Assembly (NCBI GenBank): GCA_947492475.1
Contig: CANLNM010000005.1
Coordinates: 62,001 to 126,000 of the forward strand
DNA: 64,000 nucleotides
Reading direction: 5' to 3'
Origin: an uncultured Paracoccaceae bacterium
GTDB lineage: Bacteria; Pseudomonadota; Alphaproteobacteria; Rhodobacterales; Rhodobacteraceae
Shown: positions 24,834 to 32,906 of the stretch, one piece after another
How positions within the stretch are numbered: position 1 is the first letter of the stretch
Layout: every line of letters starts with the position of its first letter
Notes under the pieces: generated by a model
Seen by the model: the letters and a program-made list of their open reading frames with translations, nothing else
What the model was told of the DNA's origin: nothing
Database searches by the model: none
Translations under genes and position numbers: made by a program

Positions 24834-26045
24834 ATGCAAACCCAAACCCGCCCGGCGGACACATATTCGCCGCTATATTTCCTCGCCTCGCTCGGCGCAG
24901 GTGGCCTGTCGGTCACGTTTTTCATGTATCTGATGTTCTGGGTGCCCCATCCCGGCAAACCCGTCCCCGTTTTCGAAGACATCATGGCCGCGTGGTCCAC
25001 CGGCGCGCCCTTGATGCAATTGTCGATCGCGATCGCCGGTCTGGGCATTGCGGCGATGGCCTTTTTGAACCTGAAAATGCTGTTCTGGAACCTTGGCGCC
25101 TATGCCAAATGGTCAAAAACGGATGCCTATTCCAAACTGCGTCAAACCAATGGCGAAACCACGTTGCTGGCCATGCCGCTGGCCTTGGCCATGTCAGTCA
25201 ATGGCCTGTTTATCGTCGGTCTGGTTTTTGTGCCCGGCCTGTGGTCCATCGTCGAATACCTGTTTCCGGCGGCCATGATCGCGTTTCTGACCATTGGCTA
25301 TCTGGCCTTTCGAATGATTGGCCATTTTTTAGGGCGGGTGCTGGCCCAAGGCGGCGTGTTTGACGTCACTGCGCACAATTCCTTTGCGCAACTTTTGCCA
25401 GCCTTTGCCCTGTCCATGGTGGCCGTTGGTCTGTCCGCCCCGGCCGCCATGTCAGGTAACGCAACCGTCGTTGGGGTGTCGCTGATCCTGTCGACATTCT
25501 TTGGCACCATCGCACTGCTTTATACGGTGGTTGCAGGCATCACCGCGTTCAGTTCGATGCTGCAACACGGCACCGCCAAAGAGGCAGGCCCAACCCTGAT
25601 GGTGATCATCCCGATCCTGACCATCCTTGGCATCATGTTTCTGCGTCAAAATCACGGGCTGCACACAACGTTTGAGGCCCATGCAGGCGCTGCGGATAAC
25701 CTGATGTTTCTGACCCGGTTCCTGTCCATCCAAATCACCTTTGGTCTATTGGGTCTGCTGGTGCTCGCACGCCAAGGATATGCGCAGGCATTCCTGACCG
25801 GCGACGGCAATTCGCCCGGTTCCTATGCCTTGATCTGTCCGGGGGTTGCCCTGTCTGTGTTGGGCCATTTCTGGATCAACAAAGGTCTGGTTGGCGCTGG
25901 AGTGATCGCAAAATTTGGCATTGCCTACTGGACGTTGACCGCCATTGCTGTCGGGTTTCAGTTCGCCATGGTCCTGCTGGTTCTGTACCTGAACCGTCGC
26001 CATTTTGGCCGTGCAAAATCTGGCCATGCCGTGCCCGCAGAATAA
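24834..26045 (+). CDS. Polytopic inner-membrane protein, about 10 TM, between cobN and cobO
   Basis: A 403-aa protein with about ten hydrophobic helices and few charged residues. The N-terminus PADTYSPLYFLASLGAGG and VPHPGKPVPVFEDI, the loop LRQTNGETTLLAMPLA, and SYALICPGVALSVLGHFW with the only Cys look conserved. The fold recalls TDT/SLAC1-like transporters; I also recall a family named TsoY (some members selenoproteins) with similar sequence but cannot confirm it. An AAAGGAG site precedes the ATG, and an Fnr/Nnr-type palindrome lies upstream, so it seems to be its own unit, ended by a terminator at 26066-26100. Confidence 0.75.
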   Translation: MQTQTRPADTYSPLYFLASLGAGGLSVTFFMYLMFWVPHPGKPVPVFEDIMAAWSTGAPLMQLSIAIAGLGIAAMAFLNLKMLFWNLGAYAKWSKTDAYSKLRQTNGETTLLAMPLALAMSVNGLFIVGLVFVPGLWSIVEYLFPAAMIAFLTIGYLAFRMIGHFLGRVLAQGGVFDVTAHNSFAQLLPAFALSMVAVGLSAPAAMSGNATVVGVSLILSTFFGTIALLYTVVAGITAFSSMLQHGTAKEAGPTLMVIIPILTILGIMFLRQNHGLHTTFEAHAGAADNLMFLTRFLSIQITFGLLGLLVLARQGYAQAFLTGDGNSPGSYALICPGVALSVLGHFWINKGLVGAGVIAKFGIAYWTLTAIAVGFQFAMVLLVLYLNRRHFGRAKSGHAVPAE

Positions 26046-26065
26046 TCCGGGCCAACACATACCCC

Positions 26066-26100
26066 AAAGGGCGTCACATTTTGCGGCGCCCTTTGTTTTA
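26066..26100 (+). terminator. Rho-independent terminator
   Basis: AAAGGGCG (26066-26073) pairs with CGCCCTTT (26087-26094), followed by GTTTTA. It closes the membrane-protein transcript, so cobO needs its own promoter in the following 60 nt. Confidence 0.75.
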
Positions 26101-26157
26101 TGCTTGCACATGCGTCTGAGGTGATCCTAGATCAGATAACTAAATCGGAGAGAGATC

Positions 26158-26766
26158 ATGACTGAAGACGCAGACCGCCACGCGATGAAGATGGTCAAGA
26201 AGAAGGCCGCACGCGATAAAATCATGGCCACCAAGACCGACAAAAAGGGTCTGATCATGGTCCATACCGGCAAAGGCAAAGGCAAATCTTCTGCTGCGTT
26301 TGGTATGATTTTCCGCTGCATCGCCCATGATATGAAATGCGCCGTGGTGCAATTCATCAAAGGCGGCATGGAATGCGGTGAACGCAATTTGATCCTCGAT
26401 AAATTCAGCGACACATGTGAATTCCACACAATGGGCGAAGGGTTCACCTGGGAAACCCAAGACAAAACCCGCGATATTGAAATGGCGCAGGCCGCATGGG
26501 CCAAGGCCAAGGACCTGATCCGTGATCCGTCTAACACGATGGTTTTGCTCGATGAAATCAACATCGCGATGCGCTATGATTATGTGGACGTCGCCGAGGT
26601 GGTCGCATTTCTGAAAACCGAAAAGCCAGAGCTGACCCATGTGGTTCTGACCGGCCGCAACGCCAAAGAAGAGCTGATCGAAGCCGCCGATCTGGTCACG
26701 GAAATGGAGCTGGTTAAACATCCATTCCGTTCCGGCATCAAGGCGCAGATCGGCGTTGAATACTAA
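26158..26766 (+). CDS. cobO: Cob(I)yrinic acid a,c-diamide adenosyltransferase CobO/BtuR
   Basis: A 202-aa enzyme of the CobA/CobO/BtuR family that transfers the adenosyl group from ATP to reduced cobalt. MVHTGKGKGKSSAAFGM is the P-loop, VVQFIKGGMECGER and MVLLDEINIAMRYDYV are typical, and VVLTGRNAKEELIEAADLVTE closes the fold. The N-terminus has a Lys-rich extension of about 30 residues. GGAGAGAG precedes the ATG. It is flanked by terminators on both sides and so is probably monocistronic. Confidence 0.95.
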   Translation: MTEDADRHAMKMVKKKAARDKIMATKTDKKGLIMVHTGKGKGKSSAAFGMIFRCIAHDMKCAVVQFIKGGMECGERNLILDKFSDTCEFHTMGEGFTWETQDKTRDIEMAQAAWAKAKDLIRDPSNTMVLLDEINIAMRYDYVDVAEVVAFLKTEKPELTHVVLTGRNAKEELIEAADLVTEMELVKHPFRSGIKAQIGVEY

Positions 26767-26776
26767 GCATAGCCCT

Positions 26777-26808
26777 GCCCTGCGGGTTGATCCTGCGGGG
26801 CAATTTTC
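26777..26808 (+). terminator. Terminator after cobO
   Basis: GCCCTGCGGG (26777-26786) pairs with CCTGCGGGGC (26792-26801), ten pairs with two G-U wobbles and a 5-nt loop, followed by AATTTTC. Confidence 0.65.
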
Positions 26809-26846
26809 ACAACATTTCTCCACATATATCGACAATTTAACCACTG

Positions 26847-26864
26847 ATGTGCGCATCCGCACAT
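26847..26864. promoter_or_regulatory. Inverted repeat upstream of the FMN reductase gene
   Basis: ATGTGCG-CATC-CGCACAT is a perfect 7-bp inverted repeat, about 85 bp before the start of the reductase gene. It could be a repressor operator; no regulator gene is adjacent, so its ligand is unknown. Confidence 0.35.
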
Positions 26865-26948
26865 GTAATCTGTGCCTATTCAGACCCAACTTTTGTTGCA
26901 CCCCCGCCTGAAACCATTAGGTCTGTGTCAACAAATAGGAGAGTTACA

Positions 26949-27479
26949 ATGACACGATTGCTGGGCATTTCCGGATCACTGCGCGCCGCCTCAACCAATT
27001 CTTTGTTGATCAAAGAGGCCGCCAGAATTTTTGATGCGGATCATTTTGACTTCGCCGATCTCAATGTCCCGCTTTATTCAGGGGACATCGAATCCGACAC
27101 AGGCATCCCGGCCAGCGTTCAGCGATTAGCCGACCAGATCGCAGCCGCTGATGCGGTGATCATCGCGACCCCGGAATATAATAAATCCATATCTGGCGTG
27201 CTTAAAAACGCGCTCGATTGGGTCAGCCGGGTGGATGGCAATCCATGGGCCGACAAACCCGTCGCGGTGATGTCTGCCACGGCGGGCCGCAGCGGCGGTG
27301 AACGTGCCCAAGACGTGCTGCGCCATGCCATGCGGCCATTTCGCCCCAATCTGATCCCCGGCAACGAAGTGCTGGTGGGCGAAACCAGCAAGCAATTCGA
27401 TGAAACCGGCACTCTGACCAATGAACGCTATATCAAGGCCGTCACCGGGCTGATGACGACGCTAAAATCTCAGCTGTAA
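26949..27479 (+). CDS. NADPH-dependent FMN reductase (flavodoxin-like)
   Basis: A 176-aa flavoprotein of the NADPH_dep_FMN_red family. LGISGSLRAASTNSLLI is the FMN phosphate loop, VIIATPEYNKSISGVLKNALDWVSR the central motif, and MSATAGRSGGERAQ follows. Such enzymes reduce FMN, quinones or chromate. The frame is open further upstream, but the ATG at 26949 has ATAGGAGAG in front and gives the family length. A flavin reductase could reduce cob(II) before adenosylation by CobO, encoded just upstream, but that link is only positional. Confidence 0.9.
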   Translation: MTRLLGISGSLRAASTNSLLIKEAARIFDADHFDFADLNVPLYSGDIESDTGIPASVQRLADQIAAADAVIIATPEYNKSISGVLKNALDWVSRVDGNPWADKPVAVMSATAGRSGGERAQDVLRHAMRPFRPNLIPGNEVLVGETSKQFDETGTLTNERYIKAVTGLMTTLKSQL

Positions 27480-27497
27480 CAACCCATTATTGTTGGC

Positions 27498-27530
27498 AAA
27501 AATCCCCCATCTGTCATCCGCATGGGTGGG
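27498..27530 (-). terminator. Terminator of the asparaginase gene
   Basis: On the minus strand CCCAT (27526-27522) and ATGGG (27510-27506) form a stem flanked by further G/C pairs, followed by GGATTTTTG. It lies immediately after the asparaginase stop. Confidence 0.5.
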
Positions 27531-27532
27531 CA

Positions 27533-28528
27533 TTAAATCGTCAGTTCCGCCAACGGTGCGGCCAGCCGCATTTCACCCACTTCAATACCACGCCAGTTGC
27601 GCAACGGACCATGTGTGCGTTTAAGGGCCATTGGGTGATCTGCATCCAACACGCCAATTTTGGACAACAAAGCCGCAATCGCCGCTTCGGCGCCGCGTGT
27701 TCCGCCATCGGTGACCTTCAGCGCGATCCCAAATCCGCGGCCCGGCACAATCCCGACAAATACCGCCTCAGCGCCGGTTTTGATCGCCGCCAGCCCATTC
27801 ATCGCCCGCATCAATTCGGTACAGGCACGGGTTTCCCCGGCGACCAAATCAGGATGTTTCATCATTGCGGCCGTCAATCGCTGCTGGGCCTCGGCCCGCG
27901 CATCGGATCGCTGACCGGCACTGGCAAATTGCGCCATCGCGCGGGCCAATCCAGTGACCGATGTGGCAAAATTAGGGGCAGAACACCCATCGATCCCAAA
28001 ACCGGGGCTGGTTTCGCCGGTGACGTCTTCAAAGGCATCCCGCACCATTTGCTGAAGCGGGTGATCCACGTCCACATAGTCAGCGCCGCCCCCGATATGT
28101 TGGTTCAGCGTCAGAAATCCCGCATGTTTCCCGGAACAATTGTTGTGAATTTGGCACGGTTCCTGATGGGCGCGGATCAGGCCAAATTTGGCGTCTTTGT
28201 CGGCGGGGACCTGTGCACCGCATCGCAGATCGGCCTCAGCCAGCCCCAATTCGTTCAACCATGCCGTCACTCGGTCGGTATGGATCGCCGCCCCTTGGTG
28301 AGACGCACAAGACAGGGCCAATTGTTCGTCACTGAGCGTGAGACCGCTTTCTACCAACGGCAATGCTTGGATCATTTTGCAAGACGAGCGTGGAAAAATT
28401 ACCGCATTGGGATCGCCAAGGGACGCAATCACGTCGCCCTTTGCGTCACAGATCACAGCATGACCACGGTGTACGCTTTCTAAAATGCCGCCACGCCACA
28501 GTTCGACCAACGTCGTATCACCAGCCAT
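27533..28528 (-). CDS. Asparaginase (PF06089 type)
   Basis: A 331-aa enzyme of the Asparaginase_II/thermolabile asparaginase group seen in Rhizobium and relatives; it hydrolyses L-asparagine to aspartate and ammonia. VELWRGGILESVHRGHAVI is the N-terminal signature, FPRSSCKMIQALPLVESG and LALSCASHQGAAIHT carry conserved Ser, Lys and Cys, and NNCSGKHAGFL is a family hallmark. The ATG at 28528 has GTGAGGAG upstream; the frame extends about 40 codons further but without a ribosome site. The cellular location is cytoplasmic, since there is no signal peptide. Confidence 0.92.
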   Translation of the reverse strand: MAGDTTLVELWRGGILESVHRGHAVICDAKGDVIASLGDPNAVIFPRSSCKMIQALPLVESGLTLSDEQLALSCASHQGAAIHTDRVTAWLNELGLAEADLRCGAQVPADKDAKFGLIRAHQEPCQIHNNCSGKHAGFLTLNQHIGGGADYVDVDHPLQQMVRDAFEDVTGETSPGFGIDGCSAPNFATSVTGLARAMAQFASAGQRSDARAEAQQRLTAAMMKHPDLVAGETRACTELMRAMNGLAAIKTGAEAVFVGIVPGRGFGIALKVTDGGTRGAEAAIAALLSKIGVLDADHPMALKRTHGPLRNWRGIEVGEMRLAAPLAELTI

Positions 28529-28710
28529 TTCCCGCTCCTCACCTTCAATTCCTTGGATTTCCACCTGTTTGGGGGGTTTCCCCGACCGGCAGATTCCTGC
28601 TAAATCTGTGGGTATCGAGTTGAAACGGGTCAATCCAGTCCAAAAAGGTGCCATAGAATGTACCGACTGGGGAGTCGTTGAGAGGCAAGGACAGCTTGGA
28701 GGCTGTAAAT

Positions 28711-29247
28711 ATGAATTCGAATCTTTTGCGTGGGCTGGGCTTAGCCGCCTGCATGACGTTGGTTGGGTTTAGCGCCCAGGCACAGGACACAACAACAAAT
28801 CGCGTTGCGACCAATACCGATTGGAGCGTCTTTGAAGAAGACAATCCACGTGAATGCTGGGCCGTTTCCGCGCCCAAGGATTCCAGTCTGGTGGACCGCA
28901 ACGGCAACCCAACCGAAGGTCGGCGCGGCGAAATCCTGTTGATGGTGTTCAACCGTCCGGGCAGCAATGTCGTTGAACAGGTTGTTTTTACCGGCGGGTA
29001 TCCATTTGCGGGTGGCTCGACTGTGACGCTCAGCATTGGGGATAGCAACTTTGAGCTTTATACCGATGGTGAATGGGCTTGGCCTGCGACGCCCGATGCG
29101 GATGCGCAGATCGTTGCTGCGATGAAACGCGGCGCCAATGCTGTTGCGCGGGGCCGATCCGGTCGTGGCAACCAAACCATCGACAGCTTTTCACTGCTTG
29201 GCTTTACGGCCGCAACCGAAGACGCCGCGCGCCGCTGCGCAGGCTAA
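28711..29247 (+). CDS. IalB-like (invasion-associated locus B) exported protein
   Basis: A 178-aa protein with a signal peptide ending at GFSAQA. The mature part has W-S-V-F, ECWAVSAPKDS and GEILLMVFNRPGSN, which match the IalB family of small periplasmic proteins, and a Cys near each end that may form a disulfide. IalB in Bartonella aids erythrocyte invasion; in marine bacteria its role is unknown and probably general. The ATG at 28711 with GGAGG upstream is preferred to an earlier TTG. Confidence 0.8.
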   Translation: MNSNLLRGLGLAACMTLVGFSAQAQDTTTNRVATNTDWSVFEEDNPRECWAVSAPKDSSLVDRNGNPTEGRRGEILLMVFNRPGSNVVEQVVFTGGYPFAGGSTVTLSIGDSNFELYTDGEWAWPATPDADAQIVAAMKRGANAVARGRSGRGNQTIDSFSLLGFTAATEDAARRCAG

Positions 29248-29259
29248 ATCGCCTATCTC

Positions 29260-29288
29260 ACCTTTGCGCGACCCGTTTGCGCAAAGGT
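29260..29288. terminator. Perfect 10-bp hairpin downstream of the IalB-like gene
   Basis: ACCTTTGCGC (29260-29269) and GCGCAAAGGT (29279-29288) form a perfect stem with a 9-nt loop, 12 nt after the stop codon. There is no T-run, so it may stabilise the 3' end rather than terminate. Confidence 0.45.
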
Positions 29289-29380
29289 CTGTGGCGGATG
29301 CAGAACCGCCCCCTTACAAACGTTGCTTTTTGGTCTGTTCCCCCCTATTGGTCCCGTCTTAGCTTTCGGAGTCCTGCCAA

Positions 29381-30565
29381 ATGTCCGCGCCCATCACCCA
29401 AGATCTGGTCACTATTCCCCGCAAATTGCCCGAGGGACCGACCAACATTATCGGCCTCACCCGTCCGCAATTGCGCGACGCGTTGATTGCTGTGGGCACC
29501 CCGGAAAAGCAGGCCAAAATGCGGGTCAATCAGATCTGGCAATGGCTGTATAATTGGGGTGTGCGCGACTTTGACCTGATGACCAATCTGTCAAAGGCGT
29601 TTCGGGTCACATTGGCGGAAAACTTTGTCATTGAACTGCCTGAAATCGTGACAAAAAACGTCAGTACGGATGGCACACGCAAATATCTGGTGCGCATCGC
29701 GGGTGGTCACGAAGTAGAGGTGGTTTATATCCCCGAAACCGACCGTGGGACGCTGTGCATTTCGTCTCAGGTTGGATGCACGTTGACCTGTTCGTTTTGC
29801 CACACCGGGACACAGAAACTGGTGCGCAATCTGACGGCAGGGGAAATCATCGGTCAGGTGATGCTGGCGCGCGATGATCTGGGCGAATGGCCCGAACCGG
29901 GCACACGCACCTATGATTCCCGGCTGCTGTCCAACATCGTTTTGATGGGCATGGGTGAGCCGCTTTATAATTTCGAAAACGTGCGCGATGCGATGAATAT
30001 CGCCATGGACCCAGAAGGCATCTGCCTGTCGCGGCGGCGCATCACCCTATCCACATCCGGTGTGGTGCCTGAAATTGCGCGCACCGCGACCGAAATCGGC
30101 TGTTTGCTGGCGGTGTCATTCCACGCCACAACCGACCCGGTGCGTGATAAATTGGTACCGATCAATAAACGCTGGAACATCGAAGAATTAATGCAGTCGC
30201 TGGCCGCCTATCCCAAGGCGTCGAATTCTGAACGCATCACGTTTGAATATGTGATGCTGGACGGGGTCAACGATACGGACGAAGACGCCAAACGTTTGGT
30301 TTCATTGATCAAACAATACAACATCCCGGCCAAGATCAACCTGATCCCATTTAACGAATGGCCCGGTGCGCCGTATAAACGCAGCTCAAACAATCGCATT
30401 CGCGCATTCGCGGATATCGTGTTCAAAGCGGGCTATTCATCGCCCGTGCGCAAACCCCGCGGAGAAGACATCATGGCCGCGTGTGGTCAGTTGAAATCCG
30501 CCACAGAACGCGCCCGCAAAAGCCGCAAACAGATCGAAGCCGAAGCAGGCATGAAACCCGAATAA
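29381..30565 (+). CDS. rlmN: 23S rRNA (adenine2503-C2)/tRNA methyltransferase RlmN
   Basis: A 394-aa radical-SAM enzyme that methylates A2503 of 23S rRNA and A37 of some tRNAs. The cluster motif is C133-X3-C137-X2-C140 in [12 protein letters not shown]. Cys126 (TLCISSQ) and Cys368 (MAACGQL) fit the two mechanistic Cys of the family. [16 protein letters not shown] and [14 protein letters not shown] are further hallmarks. GGAG precedes the ATG. It is probably cytoplasmic, monocistronic and housekeeping. Confidence 0.97.
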   Translation: MSAPITQDLVTIPRKLPEGPTNIIGLTRPQLRDALIAVGTPEKQAKMRVNQIWQWLYNWGVRDFDLMTNLSKAFRVTLAENFVIELPEIVTKNVSTDGTRKYLVRIAGGHEVEVVYIPETDRGTLCISSQVGCTLTCSFCHTGTQKLVRNLTAGEIIGQVMLARDDLGEWPEPGTRTYDSRLLSNIVLMGMGEPLYNFENVRDAMNIAMDPEGICLSRRRITLSTSGVVPEIARTATEIGCLLAVSFHATTDPVRDKLVPINKRWNIEELMQSLAAYPKASNSERITFEYVMLDGVNDTDEDAKRLVSLIKQYNIPAKINLIPFNEWPGAPYKRSSNNRIRAFADIVFKAGYSSPVRKPRGEDIMAACGQLKSATERARKSRKQIEAEAGMKPE

Positions 30566-30620
30566 ACACGGCTAACGCGTATTAACCGTAATTTTAGAGG
30601 TCTGCGCGATAAACAGGGAC

Positions 30621-30818
30621 ATGGAAAACATGACCCTAGAGATCACGCTTTCTTCGCCCATGGAACAGGCCCTGCGCCTGGCGGCTTGGGATGATGAAAC
30701 CTCCGTTAGTGCCATTATGCAGGTGGCATTAGAGAGGGAATTGCGTCGTCGAAGCGAACGCAAAAAGGCAATGCGCCGAAATCGCATTGCTGCGCGCCTG
30801 CCTGAATTGGCGGGCTAA
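30621..30818 (+). CDS. Small hypothetical protein, 65 aa
   Basis: A basic, mostly helical protein: an N-terminal strand TLEITLSS, a helix AMEQ-like MEQALRLAAWDDET, then SVSAIMQVALERELRRRSERK. The strand-helix-helix order recalls a ribbon-helix-helix DNA-binding protein, but I cannot prove it. An alternative ATG is three codons downstream. It follows rlmN by 55 nt, with AGGGAC as a possible ribosome site. Confidence 0.55.
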   Translation: MENMTLEITLSSPMEQALRLAAWDDETSVSAIMQVALERELRRRSERKKAMRRNRIAARLPELAG

Positions 30819-30872
30819 AACGAGGCTGAGGGACAAAGTCCCTTGTTGCTCGGGACCAGTAGGTCAATTGCT

Positions 30873-30970
30873 GCGGCCGGGGGTAAAACCACCGGCCGCG
30901 CGCCATTTTGGGGTTGGTCCAACCGAATGCCAAATGACCCAACAGACAGCGTGACGCTGCGGTCAGCGTC
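30873..30970. repeat. Cluster of stem-loops between convergent genes
   Basis: Three strong inverted repeats occur within 100 bp: GCGGCCGG with CCGGCCGC and inner GGT/ACC (about 30873-30900), GGTTGG-T-CCAACC (about 30911-30923), and GACGCTG-CGGT-CAGCGTC (30953-30970), the last overlapping the end of the LOG-family gene. GGGAC-AAA-GTCCC lies just upstream near 30833. They probably end transcription from both sides. Confidence 0.45.
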
Positions 30971-31811
30971 CCGGTACGGTCCCGCGTTTTTCGCCAGCAC
31001 CCACCCAATTGTCCAACGCATCGACCGCTTCTTGGGCAGAATCAACAAACCGGAACAGGTCCAGATCATCCGCGGAAATTGTGCCGGCATCCGACAGCGC
31101 GTCCCAATTGATGATCTTTTGCCAGAAATCGCGGCCAAACAGCAAAAACGGTACTTTTTCCATGCGGCCGGTTTGGATCAGGGTCAATGCTTCGAACAAT
31201 TCATCCAAGGTGCCAAAGCCGCCGGGGAACACACAGATCGCCTTGGCGCGCATCAGGAAATGCATTTTGCGAATGGCAAAGTAGTGGAAATTGAAACACA
31301 AATCCGGCGTCACGTATTCGTTGGGGGCCTGTTCGAAGGGCAGCACGATGTTCAGACCGATCGATGCCCCGCCGGCATCAATTGCGCCGCGATTTCCGGC
31401 TTCCATCACGCCGGGGCCACCACCGGTGACAATCACGTCCTCTGCGCCGTTGGTTTCCATCGACCGTTTAGTCATGATTTCCGCAAAATGGCGGGCCTCT
31501 TCGTAAAACTTTGAAAGATCAGCCAAAGTTTGGGTGCGCGCCGTGTCTGCCTTGGATGGTTCGGGGATGCGCGCGCCGCCAAACATCACAATGGTAGAGT
31601 TGATCCCAGCCTCGTCCATGGCCATTTCTGGCTTTAGCAATTCCAGCTGCAACCGCACCGGACGCAATTCATCGCGGCACATGAAATCAGGGTCAGCAAA
31701 GGCCAACCGATAGGTCGGCGCTTCGGTTTGCGGCGTCGACGGAATATGTTCGGCCGCTTCGCGATCTTCGTGGCTGTCGCGGAATGGATGGCGGCGATTG
31801 TCGTCTTTCAT
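30963..31811 (-). CDS. LOG-family (TIGR00730) nucleotide phosphoribohydrolase
   Basis: A 282-aa Rossmann-fold protein of the LOG/lysine-decarboxylase-like family; members release the base from cytokinin riboside monophosphates or other nucleotide monophosphates. VTGGGPGVMEAGNRGAIDAG is the nucleotide-binding part and CVFPGGFGTLDELFEALT is the PGGXGTXXE signature with the catalytic Glu. It has an N-terminal extension of about 80 residues, typical of the larger bacterial type. AAGGG precedes the ATG. It is divergent from dapD. Confidence 0.92.
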   Translation of the reverse strand: MKDDNRRHPFRDSHEDREAAEHIPSTPQTEAPTYRLAFADPDFMCRDELRPVRLQLELLKPEMAMDEAGINSTIVMFGGARIPEPSKADTARTQTLADLSKFYEEARHFAEIMTKRSMETNGAEDVIVTGGGPGVMEAGNRGAIDAGGASIGLNIVLPFEQAPNEYVTPDLCFNFHYFAIRKMHFLMRAKAICVFPGGFGTLDELFEALTLIQTGRMEKVPFLLFGRDFWQKIINWDALSDAGTISADDLDLFRFVDSAQEAVDALDNWVGAGEKRGTVPGR

Positions 31812-32009
31812 GTGTAAAACCCTTATGGTTACAAACCTGTATCTGCCCCGTCATTGCGGGATTTAACCCCACGCTACCGTGCAAAGCGACGGGGATAAAC
31901 GTCTTTTCGTTGGGGTCACGTCGGTTTGACACATCAATAGGACGGATTGCTGATTGAGCCGAGCGTCAGGCTTCGCTATAGCCCGTGCAACCACAACCCG
32001 GAGTTTCCA

Positions 32010-32837
32010 ATGTCAAATGCTCAGCTTGAATCCGCCATCGAAGCCGCCTGGGAGGCCCGTGACACCATCACGCCCGCCACAACAGGCGAAACCCGCGAAG
32101 CCATCGAGGACACGCTGAATGCGTTGGATTCTGGCACATTGCGCGTTGCAGAACGTCAGGATGACGGCAATTGGCACGTGAACCAATGGGCCAAAAAGGC
32201 GGTCCTGTTGGGGTTCCGGATCAAAGATATGGAACAACAATCTGGCGGTCCCCAAGGCGGCGGCTGGTGGGACAAAGTGGACAGCAAATTTGCCGGCTGG
32301 GGTGAAAACCAGTGGAAATCTGCCGGTTTCCGCGCTGTTCCAAATGCAATTGTGCGCAAATCGGCCTTTATTGCGCCGGGCGTTGTGTTGATGCCTTCTT
32401 TTGTGAACCTTGGCGCGCATGTGGACGAAGGCACCATGGTTGACACATGGGCGACCGTCGGCAGCTGTGCCCAAATCGGTAAAAACGTTCACCTGTCTGG
32501 TGGCGTGGGCATTGGCGGCGTATTGGAACCCATGCAGGCCGGGCCAACCATTATCGAAGACAATTGTTTCATCGGCGCGCGGTCCGAAGTCGTCGAAGGT
32601 TGCATCGTGCGCGAAGGCGCAGTTTTGGGCATGGGCGTCTATATCGGCCAATCCACCAAGATCGTCGATCGCGAAACCGGCGAAGTGATGTATGGCGAAG
32701 TGCCGCCCTATTCGGTGGTTGTGTCCGGGTCCATGCCCAGTAAAAACGGCATCAACCTGTATTGCGCCGTGATCGTCAAACGCGTTGACGCAAAAACCCG
32801 GTCCAAAACCGGGATCAACGAATTGCTACGCGATTAA
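32010..32837 (+). CDS. dapD: 2,3,4,5-tetrahydropyridine-2,6-dicarboxylate N-succinyltransferase DapD
   Basis: A 275-aa left-handed beta-helix acyltransferase of the lysine/diaminopimelate pathway. It succinylates tetrahydrodipicolinate. The N-terminal helical domain is followed by hexapeptide repeats (for example [36 protein letters not shown]) and the C-terminal [19 protein letters not shown]. The ATG at 32010 has CGGAG in front and matches the usual N-terminus; upstream in-frame codons are rejected. DapE, two steps later, is encoded at 37449. Confidence 0.96.
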   Translation: MSNAQLESAIEAAWEARDTITPATTGETREAIEDTLNALDSGTLRVAERQDDGNWHVNQWAKKAVLLGFRIKDMEQQSGGPQGGGWWDKVDSKFAGWGENQWKSAGFRAVPNAIVRKSAFIAPGVVLMPSFVNLGAHVDEGTMVDTWATVGSCAQIGKNVHLSGGVGIGGVLEPMQAGPTIIEDNCFIGARSEVVEGCIVREGAVLGMGVYIGQSTKIVDRETGEVMYGEVPPYSVVVSGSMPSKNGINLYCAVIVKRVDAKTRSKTGINELLRD

Positions 32838-32847
32838 TTAAACGATT

Positions 32848-32885
32848 GGGCGTCTGATTGCATTGGAATCAGGCGCCCTTTTTTT
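32848..32885 (+). terminator. Rho-independent terminator of dapD
   Basis: GGGCGTCTGATT (32848-32859) pairs with AATCAGGCGCCC (32867-32878), one G-U wobble, a 7-nt loop, followed by seven T. It is the strongest terminator in the window. Confidence 0.93.
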
Positions 32886-32906
32886 GTCGAAAATATCCGC
32901 CCAATA

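Noticed and set aside
26847-26948. Upstream start for the FMN reductase
   Set aside because: A 34-residue extension would carry the palindrome and lacks a Shine-Dalgarno; the ATG at 26949 matches the family N-terminus.
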